Of a stretch of 10,030 nucleotides of DNA, positions 6,124 through 10,030 are shown in pieces (the stretch's first letter is position 1; each line of letters opens with the position of its first letter). Source of the DNA: Baffinella frigidus (Eukaryota > Cryptophyceae > Cryptomonadales > Baffinellaceae); NCBI GenBank assembly GCA_026770585.1, contig MU646462.1:625338-635367 (forward strand), given 5' to 3'. The notes below the pieces were generated by a model. It was not told where the DNA came from, ran no database searches, and saw nothing but the letters and a program-made list of their open reading frames with translations. Position numbers and translations under genes: made by a program.

Positions 6124-6193
6124 AGCAAAAATTCACCCGGGCCATGACGCTGCCAACGAAATTTACCCATGTAATGATAGACCCTTGGGTTAT

Positions 6194-6342
6194 GAGCCGC
6201 GATACCCGTGACCATGATCGTGTCCAGAAGATGGACACAATCTCGTAGCTGTTGGGCAAATTTTCAATTACACGTTCGTGTTCTCGTAGCTGTTGGGCGG
6301 GGGTTTAACTGCACACGTACGAGTCGTATTTCGAAGCGTCGC
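6194..6342 (+). repeat. 149-bp module, copy 1
   Basis: It runs from GAGCCGCGATACCCGTGACC to TATTTCGAAGCGTCGC. It contains an internal 41-bp imperfect tandem repeat starting TCTCGTAGCTGTTGGGC at 6241 and 6282. It matches 6674-6822 at 143 of 149 positions with no indels. The translated frame (SRRWTQSRSCWANFQ...) has no known domain. From 6124 to 6193 nothing is seen. Confidence 0.85.
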
Positions 6343-6382
6343 TTTCGGATCGCGTTGAGCTCTCCAGTTACTGGAGTCCAGT

Positions 6383-6505
6383 ATCCTTCAGGTCCTTTAG
6401 GTCCTCTAGGTTTTAATTTCTCCCAACATACGCCAACGACACGCCCTTCCGTAGAAAGGACTGCAGGAAAAGCATTTTTGCTTTCGGATCGCGTTCAGCT
6501 CTCCA
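6383..6505 (+). repeat. Family A repeat, copy A7 (tandem pair)
   Basis: A full copy ending GCATTTTTGCTTTCGGATCG and CGTTCAGCTCTCCAGT. The start has an extra 9-nt repeat of the block (AGGTCCTTTAGGTCCTCTAGG). The pair offset to A8 is 121 bp measured at GGTTTT. Confidence 0.85.
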
Positions 6506-6509
6506 GTGA

Positions 6510-6616
6510 GGTATCCTTTAGGTCCTTTAGGTTTTAAATGCTCCCAACATAGCCCAACGACACGCCCTTCCGTAGAAAGGACTGCAGAGAAAGCATTTTT
6601 GCTCTCGGATCGGTAT
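6510..6616 (+). repeat. Family A repeat, copy A8 (tandem pair)
   Basis: A full copy: TATCCTTTAGGTCCTTTAGG, CTCCCAACATAGCCCAACG, CCGTAGAAAGGACTGCAG, GAGAAAGCATTTTTGCTCTC. The following GATTCTTTTTAGGGTCCAGG and TTATG are shared with the sequence after A6 (5573-5597), so the repeated unit extends beyond the hairpin. Confidence 0.85.
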
Positions 6617-6652
6617 GGATTCTTTTTAGGGTCCAGGTTATGAGCGATACTC

Positions 6653-6673
6653 TTCTTCTTCTTCTTCTTCTTC
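6653..6673 (+). repeat. (TTC)7 microsatellite
   Basis: Seven TTC units preceded by CGATACTC. In copy 1 of the 149-bp module the sequence reads TATGAGCCGCGATACC without a break. Here TATGAG and GAGCCGCGATACC are separated by this tract, so it appears to have expanded within the module's left border. Confidence 0.9.
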
Positions 6674-6822
6674 GAGCCGCGATACCCGTGACCATGATCG
6701 TGTCCAGAAGATGGACACAATCTCGTAGCTTTTGGGCAATTTTTCAATTACATGTACGTGTTCTCGTAGCTGTTGGGCTGGGGTTTAACTGCACAAGTAC
6801 GAGTCGTATTTCGAAGCGTCGC
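6674..6822 (+). repeat. 149-bp module, copy 2
   Basis: This is the second copy of the module at 6194-6342, offset exactly 480 bp, with six substitutions. Its right edge (GAAGCGTCGC) leads straight into two adjacent hairpins and then the coding-like region. Confidence 0.85.
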
Positions 6823-6867
6823 ATCTCGTTGGACGAGATGAATTTTTGACCAGCTCCTTGGAGCTGG
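6822..6867. other. Two adjacent perfect hairpins
   Basis: CATCTCGT-TGG-ACGAGATG (6822-6840) and CCAGCTCC-TT-GGAGCTGG (6850-6867) are both perfect 8-bp stems, 9 nt apart. They lie between the 149-bp module and the possible exon. A role in RNA structure or as junction scars is conceivable; nothing in the sequence decides it. Confidence 0.7.
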
Positions 6868-7390
6868 ACAAGAGCTGAAAAACACCTTTTCTACGCCTCC
6901 ACGAACCTCTCCCTATTTCCCGCCACACCTTTCCACACGCCCCATGCACCCGAATGGCATACAAGTGCCGCGGCAGCTTTCCGGCGCCACCCGCCGCGTT
7001 CGAAGCTGCCCCTTCTCCAGCGTGTTCGCCGCCGACACGCTGATGGACCCCGAGGGCCTCAATCTCTCCGACCTCGCGTTTGAAATCCCGGACTTCGACA
7101 CGAGCGGGTGCGCGCAACTCGCCGATTCCCCTTCGCACCGCCACGCCGCAGAGTCGCCACCGCTGCCGCTCGCGGCTCTGGCTCCGGCGGCGTCGTCCCC
7201 TTGCTACGCCCCGAGCAAGCCCCGCGGGTCTCTTTGCCGACGTGAACCGTGCGTGGCCGACGCGACCGACACGGAACGGATCCACGGCGCAGGAAACACG
7301 CCAGGAAGGCAAAACAGCGCTCTATTTTTGGCGGACGGGCAGAGAGAGGGAGTGGGGGGGGGGAGAGTGAGTGAGAACGAATACACGTGA
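6842..7390 (+). CDS. Possible exon or gene fragment, unknown product
   Basis: This is the only segment with coding-like composition. The frame is open from just after a TGA at 6839 to the TGA at 7388. ATG codons are at 6944 and 7043; the latter starts MDPEGLNLSDLAFEIPDFDT, an acidic, hydrophobic-patterned stretch. Ser/Pro/Ala-rich and then Arg-rich sequence follows. By hand count about 80% of 88 codons from 7022 end in G or C. The end of the frame runs into GA-repeat DNA, and an AGAGTGAGTGAG splice-donor match at 7365-7375 suggests that an exon could stop there. I recognise no domain. A minus-strand frame of 175 codons (6785-7312) overlaps but is Arg/Gly-rich and has the look of an antisense shadow. 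A pseudogene fragment carried in with the repeats is also possible. Confidence 0.35.
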   Translation: MFDQLLGAGQELKNTFSTPPRTSPYFPPHLSTRPMHPNGIQVPRQLSGATRRVRSCPFSSVFAADTLMDPEGLNLSDLAFEIPDFDTSGCAQLADSPSHRHAAESPPLPLAALAPAASSPCYAPSKPRGSLCRREPCVADATDTERIHGAGNTPGRQNSALFLADGQREGVGGGRVSENEYT

Positions 7391-7440
7391 TGGCTTAATC
7401 AAGTGGTGCAGCGTGGATTCCGCCTACGCATGCAGCGTCC

Positions 7441-7515
7441 GAGAGAGAGAGAGGTGCGGTGCGGAGAGAGAGGGAGAGAGTGGGAGAGGGAGAGAGAGAG
7501 AGGGGGAGAGAGAGA
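7441..7515 (+). repeat. (GA)n microsatellite
   Basis: GA dinucleotides with interruptions (GTGCGGTGCGG, TGGGAGAGGG). It lies directly before family C copy 2, mirroring the CT tract beside family C at 2996 but with the opposite strand composition. Confidence 0.95.
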
Positions 7516-7539
7516 TCGTCTGCTGAACCCTGCTGCCTA

Positions 7540-7675
7540 GCTCTGCCTCAGTCTGTTTAGGCTCACCAATTTTTTGATCCCGGGCTTTTTTCTTCGCCAC
7601 AGTTCCGACGGATTTGTACCGGAAATCCAGCATGTCAACTTGAGAATAGTCGGTCAACCAGTGAGGCAGAGCTCT
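7540..7675 (-). repeat. Family C repeat, copy 2
   Basis: It is bounded by CTAGCTCTGCCTCAG and TGAGGCAGAGCTCTAG, themselves inverted repeats. Its reverse complement (GACTATTCTCAAGTTGACAT, GCTGGATTTCCGGTACAAAT, AAAGCCCGGG) matches 9113-9215. The minus-strand frame across it (VDMLDFRYKSVG...) is not kept in the same form in the other copy, so coding is doubtful. The stretch 7713-7814 holds nothing further. Confidence 0.65.
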
Positions 7676-7712
7676 AGGAACCCTGAAACCTGAACCCTGA
7701 ACCCTGAACCTT
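7676..7712 (+). repeat. Short (CCCTGAA)n heptamer run
   Basis: GGAACCCTGAAACCTGAACC continues as CTGAACCCTGAACC: about four heptamers that are one base removed from CCCTAAA, in the same strand sense as 3250-3446. Confidence 0.75.
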
Positions 7713-7858
7713 TCACCTCGCTCCCGCTCATGGCAGCAAAGAACCATCTTTAGGGCGGGGTCTGTCCTTAATTTCGAAATTAGCCCGAGTGAGGGGGGAA
7801 ACGAGAGTCCTGATTTGATACCAGCATGGCCATCCCCCTCGTCTGAAAAGCTAACGCC

Positions 7859-7991
7859 AGCGGGTACTTAGAGCCCACGGATTGCCTACGGTAGGAACCT
7901 CCCTCTTACGAATTTTAAAGGCTTTTTAGTTTTAAACGTCGTAGGAGGGGGGGGTGTTCCTACCGTAGGCTAACTGGCTAAGGGGTCCGCT
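7859..7991. mobile_element. MITE3, imperfect palindrome
   Basis: GCCTACGGTAGGAAC (7884-7898) and GTTCCTACCGTAGGC (7956-7970) are perfect inverted repeats. Inward, CCCTCTTACGAATTTTAAA pairs with TTTAAACGTCGTAGGAGGG. Outward, weaker pairing reaches AGCGG/CCGCT. It is AT-rich in the middle and non-coding. Its GCCTACGGTAGG block echoes the core of MITE1 and MITE2. Confidence 0.65.
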
Positions 7992-8040
7992 CGCGGTAGC
8001 TTGTGGCATTACCCTCCCACGAGACAGGGCAGCGGTTCTG

Positions 8041-8145
8041 TATCCCTTAGGTGGCCAGTAGGCTCATACGCCCTACCGTAGGGCCCTAGGACCTGCCTAG
8101 GACCTCTTGGTAGTCAAATTTGACCACCTGGTCACTTAAGGGATA
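8041..8145 (+). mobile_element. MITE2 copy b
   Basis: Ends TATCCCTTAGGTGGCCA and TGGTCACTTAAGGGATA. The interior reads GTAGGCTCATACGCCCTACC, TAGGGCCCTAGGACCTGCC, and then an internal hairpin GGTAGTCAAATTTGACCACC (one mismatched pair). It is 105 bp, the same length as the copy at 8786. Non-coding. Confidence 0.8.
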
Positions 8146-8171
8146 ATTCCCGACGATGCACCTGACCTCTT

Positions 8172-8190
8172 CCACACAGCGGGCTACGAA
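8172..8190 (+). repeat. 19-bp inverted match to 9886-9904
   Basis: CCACACAGCGGGCTACGAA is the exact reverse complement of 9886-9904, and the neighbouring sequence is also similar, so a dispersed repeat is present at both places. The stretch 8191-8370 holds only partial palindromic sequence (CCGTAGGAACCCCCC, CCTATCGTAGGGTCCTAC) that may be relics of MITE3 or MITE1. Confidence 0.6.
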
Positions 8191-8370
8191 AGCATTTCCG
8201 GCCCAAATCGGGTCGACTTTCCGTTACCTTATCCGTAGGAACCCCCCTATGCCCCTACGGGTTGCCTATCGTAGGGTCCTACATGTAGGTCTTGTCGCTT
8301 AGGGGTGATTCAAAACCGCTTCGAAGTCCACTGTGTGGCTAGGTCCTGCGCAAACACAGCCTCTGTGGGG

Positions 8371-8491
8371 TACAGGGGTACCTCGCTCATAAGAAACCGC
8401 CCCCCCCCTAGGACTATCGTAGGGCCCTAGGCATAGGCCTACTGTAGGGCCCTAGGAGGAGGCGGTTTCTTATGAGCGAGGTACCCCTGTA
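8371..8491 (+). mobile_element. MITE1 copy d, best-preserved
   Basis: Perfect 31-bp inverted ends: 8371-8401 (TACAGGGGTACCTCGCTCAT onward) and 8461-8491. The centre is GGACTATCGTAGGGCCCTAG, GCATAGGCCTACTGTAGGGC and CCTAGGA. It is 121 bp and almost wholly self-complementary. No clear target-site duplication is seen (GTGGGG on the left, GCATAC on the right). Confidence 0.9.
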
Positions 8492-8549
8492 GCATACATG
8501 GCGGCCGTGCTGGTATCAACAAAGCCCCACCCCCCCATCATTTACATAG

Positions 8550-8582
8550 ATCTCCCAGCAGGGATTTTTTTTTCTGGGAGAT
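8550..8582. other. 9-bp hairpin with T-rich loop
   Basis: ATCTCCCAG (8550-8558) pairs perfectly with CTGGGAGAT (8574-8582) across a 15-nt loop containing nine T. From 8583 to 8705 I see no feature. Confidence 0.65.
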
Positions 8583-8705
8583 TCTCTTCTTCTTGTTTCC
8601 TACTCTCTCGAGCCTAGGAATGAGTGTCACGATCTTGACTTGCAAGGATCCTGCCTCGACACAGCGTCTACACACACGCCCGTCGACATATACATGCACA
8701 GTGGG

Positions 8706-8779
8706 GTCTGGGGATACAACCCCGTGTGTAATTGTGTAAAGTCACTCCGGTCATCCTCCACGGGGTTGTATCCCCAGAC
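8706..8779. mobile_element. 74-bp hairpin with perfect 21-bp arms
   Basis: The arms 8706-8726 and 8759-8779 (GTCTGGGGATACAACCCCGT plus G, and its reverse complement) match exactly. The 32-nt loop is not self-complementary. It ends 6 bp before MITE2 copy c. It may be a very small TIR element or a recent inverted duplication. Confidence 0.7.
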
Positions 8780-8785
8780 GGGGCG

Positions 8786-8890
8786 TATCCCTTAAGTGCC
8801 CAGTAGGCTCATACGCCCTACGGTAGGGCCCTAGGACCTGCCTAGGACCTCTTGGCCGGCGAATTTGGCGGCCTGGCCACTTGAGAGATA
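8786..8890 (+). mobile_element. MITE2 copy c
   Basis: Ends TATCCCTTAAGTG and CACTTGAGAGATA, with the same interior as copy b up to GACCTCTTGG. The internal hairpin then reads GGCCGGCGAATTTGGCGGCC: different bases from copy b but still paired. 105 bp, non-coding. Confidence 0.8.
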
Positions 8891-8942
8891 TTTGGGAGGC
8901 AGCAGCGTTCATTGATCACACACTCAGGGCCCGGACGGAGAA

Positions 8943-9090
8943 CCGAGGCGGGCCCATCTATCCCGAGGCGGGCCTATCTGTCCCGAGGCGGGCCTATCCA
9001 TCCTATCTATTCCGAGGCGGGCCTGTCTGTCCCGAGGCGGGCCGATCCGTCCCGAGGCGGGCCTCTCTGTCCCGAGGCGGGCCCGTCCTA
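8943..9090 (+). repeat. 20-bp minisatellite, seven units
   Basis: The unit is CCGAGGCGGGCC followed by eight variable bases close to TATCTGTC. Units start at 8943, 8963, 8983, 9012, 9032, 9052 and 9072. A 9-nt extra CTATCTATT sits after the third. The first 12 bases are invariant in all seven, while the last eight vary. As 20 is not a multiple of 3, the ORF across it cycles through three peptides and is not a convincing gene. Confidence 0.9.
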
Positions 9091-9112
9091 GACTTTCCCT
9101 TTTTTCAGGAGA

Positions 9113-9215
9113 TCTAGCTCTGCCTCACTCGCGTTGGCAGACTATTCCTAAGTTGACATGCTGGGTTCGCGGTACAAACCCGTCAACTTTGGAGCCGAAA
9201 AGAGCCCGGGCGCAC
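9113..9215 (+). repeat. Family C repeat, copy 3
   Basis: CTAGCTCTGCCTCACTCG, GACTATTCCTAAGTTGACAT, GCTGGGTTCGCGGTACAAAC and AAGAGCCCGGGCGCACC match the reverse complement of 7560-7675. The frames over it (68-76 codons) run into flanking repeats. No gene is supported from 9216 to 9335. Confidence 0.65.
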
Positions 9216-9335
9216 CAAATTTGCGCGACCAAATAGACTGCGAGAGAGCTAGCGGCCAGCGGGGATGGTGCACACCTGGGACGAGTGGCGGGCCTATTTG
9301 GTACACTCTCTCGTCCCCTCTCTACGTCCACTCGC

Positions 9336-9457
9336 TACAGGGGTACCTCGCTCATAAGAAACCGCCCCCCCCTAGGGCCCTACAGTAGGGCTATGCCTAG
9401 GGCCCTATGGTGGTCCTAGGGGGCTGGGTGGTTTCTTATGAGCGAGGCACCCCTGTA
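9336..9457 (-). mobile_element. MITE1 copy e
   Basis: Ends TACAGGGGTACCTCGCTCAT and ATGAGCGAGGCACCCCTGTA. The core CTATGCCTAGGGCCCTATGG and TGGTCCTAGG is in the a/f orientation. 122 bp. The immediate flanks CGC and GCG extend the palindrome by three bases on each side. Confidence 0.85.
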
Positions 9458-9500
9458 GCGCTGCCTCCGTCTATCTGGTCTCACCAATTTTGGGAGACTG
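9458..9500 (-). repeat. Family C fragment 4
   Basis: GCTGCCTCCGTCTATCTGGT followed by CTCACCAATTTTGGG resembles the start of family C copy 2 (CTGCCTCAGTCTGTTTAGGC, TCACCAATTTTTTG). It is short, so the assignment is tentative. Confidence 0.45.
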
Positions 9501-9540
9501 AAACCGAGCTTGGAAACGTAACCGCACGCGTGTGCGCCCG

Positions 9541-9668
9541 TACAGGGGTACCTCGCTCATAAGAAACTGCGCCCCCCTAGGACCCTAGGACCCTACAGTA
9601 GGCCTATGCCTAGGGCCCTATGGTGGTCCTATGGGGGGGGCAGTTTCTTATGAGCTAGGTACCCCTGT
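9541..9668 (-). mobile_element. MITE1 copy f
   Basis: Ends TACAGGGGTACCTCGCTCAT and TATGAGCTAGGTACCCCTGT. The core CCTATGCCTAGGGCCCTATG is in the a/e orientation, with an extra CCTAGGACC duplication on the left making it 128 bp. Small palindromes CGCACGCGTGTGCG and TCCCGCACGTGTGGGA flank it on either side. Confidence 0.85.
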
Positions 9669-9719
9669 CCCCGAACCGTAATCCCGCACGTGTGGGACGA
9701 CGTTTCGAGGGTTGAGGCA

Positions 9720-9750
9720 CTCAACCCTAAACACTAAACACTAAACCCTA
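9720..9750 (-). repeat. Short CCCTAAA/CACTAAA run
   Basis: AACCCTAAACACTAAACACT continues AAACCCTAGG: about four telomere-like heptamers with an internal CACTAAA pair. The C-rich strand is on top. Confidence 0.75.
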
Positions 9751-9841
9751 GGAGAAGTGCTCCCGCAAAATCGCGCACTCTCTAGTTCCATCTCCTTCTA
9801 TTTGGTTCCACTTTGGGTCCAAAATTGGCCCCTAGAACCGA

Positions 9842-9950
9842 TTTTAGGAGATGCGCGGGAGCTGGGTTACGCGCCCGAAAATCCCTTCGTAGCCCGCTGT
9901 GTGGATTGGCTCCTAACACTCTTTTAGGAGATGTGCGGGAGCTGGGTTAT
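9842..9950 (+). repeat. 29-bp direct repeat, 80 bp apart
   Basis: TTTTAGGAGATGCGCGGGAG and the following CTGGGTTAC at 9842-9870 recur at 9922-9950 with two substitutions. Between them lies the 9886-9904 segment that matches 8172-8190 in inverted orientation. No gene is seen from 9751 to 9986. Confidence 0.75.
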
Positions 9951-9986
9951 GAGCGAGTCGAGAAGGAAGCGCTTCGATTCCACCTG

Positions 9987-10030
9987 TTTAGGGTTTGGGG
10001 TTTAGGGTTTAGGGTTTGGGGGGGGGGGTT
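9987..10030 (+). repeat. TTTAGGG repeats ending in poly-G
   Basis: Four heptamers (TTTAGGG, TTTGGGG, TTTAGGG, TTTAGGG) and then TTT followed by a long G run to the window end. The G-rich strand runs rightwards, as it would towards a right-hand chromosome end, but interstitial repeats elsewhere in the window have the same form. Confidence 0.8.

Larger units (their letters stand above)
7815..8519. repeat. 17-bp inverted pair bounding a cluster of three elements
   Basis: TTGATACCAGCATGGCC (7815-7831) is matched by GGCCGTGCTGGTATCAA (8503-8519) with one mismatch. The 705-bp interval holds MITE3, MITE2 copy b and MITE1 copy d. The pair could mark a larger composite element, or be a chance or older inverted duplication. 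Confidence 0.55.

Noticed and set aside
576-6747. Recurring minus-strand peptide (RRVVGLCWEKLKPKGPK-like) in several ORFs
   Set aside because: It is the translation of family A. In some copies the same DNA is read in another frame (YGRACRWRMLGEIKT-like) because of indels, and truncated copies break it, so there is no sign of a conserved protein.
6785-7312. Minus-strand ORF of 175 codons, the longest in the window
   Set aside because: It overlaps the better-patterned plus-strand frame, is rich in Arg/Gly as expected of an antisense GC-rich frame, and starts and ends without a motif. It is kept only as an alternative to the plus-strand candidate.
8943-9090. CRISPR-like pattern of constant and variable blocks
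   Set aside because: The constant part is only 12 bp and the variable part 8 bp, units are directly tandem, and the window is clearly eukaryotic. It is an ordinary minisatellite.
8881-9117. Plus-strand ORF of 78 codons with PEAG/PRRA repeats
   Set aside because: It is a frame through a 20-bp minisatellite, whose period shifts frame every unit.
1-10030. tRNA, rRNA, snRNA or dinoflagellate spliced-leader sequence
   Set aside because: I looked for characteristic motifs by eye and found none. A tRNAscan or Rfam search would be decisive.

Overview
This window looks like repeat-dense, gene-poor nuclear DNA from a eukaryote, most likely a unicellular alga or other protist. Evidence is the interstitial TTTAGGG/CCCTAAA heptamers, long CT, GA and TTC microsatellites, a 20-bp minisatellite, and at least five kinds of palindromic non-autonomous elements. 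There are no long ORFs, operons, ribosome-binding sites, tRNAs or rRNAs. The end of one element reads as MSEVPLY. From memory only, I associate such peptides with predicted proteins of cryptophyte or dinoflagellate genomes. I cannot confirm a taxon.

Layout. At 1-332 a poly-G start is followed by two palindromic elements of different families (MITE1 at 92-216, MITE2 at 224-332). At 738-1031 lies a head-to-tail pair of a ~120-bp element, here called family A. At 1032-2000 there are hairpins and old, diverged duplications. At 2014-2248 there is a 235-bp element with 25-bp perfect terminal inverted repeats (TIRs). At 2337-3446 a telomere-like block runs from TTTAGGG repeats to CCCTAAA repeats, with a polypurine tract, a MITE1 copy and microsatellites between. 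At 3500-5600 a foldback element is followed by more family A and related family B copies, a MITE1 interrupted by a 132-bp insert, and a family A copy interrupted by a ~240-bp insert. At 5793-6123 there is a 331-bp near-palindrome. At 6194-6822 a 149-bp module is present twice, exactly 480 bp apart, with two family A copies between. At 6842-7390 lies the only stretch that looks protein-coding, a possible exon. From 7441 to the end there are GA repeats, three family C fragments, four palindromic families, a minisatellite and telomere-like repeats, closing in poly-G.

No genes can be seen working together. What the region shows is nesting and re-use of short non-autonomous elements. MITE1 and MITE2 share a central palindromic core. 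Family A comes as tandem pairs, always in the same orientation. Several elements are inserted into or abut one another. No transposase or other source of mobility is encoded here, so all of them would depend on enzymes supplied elsewhere.
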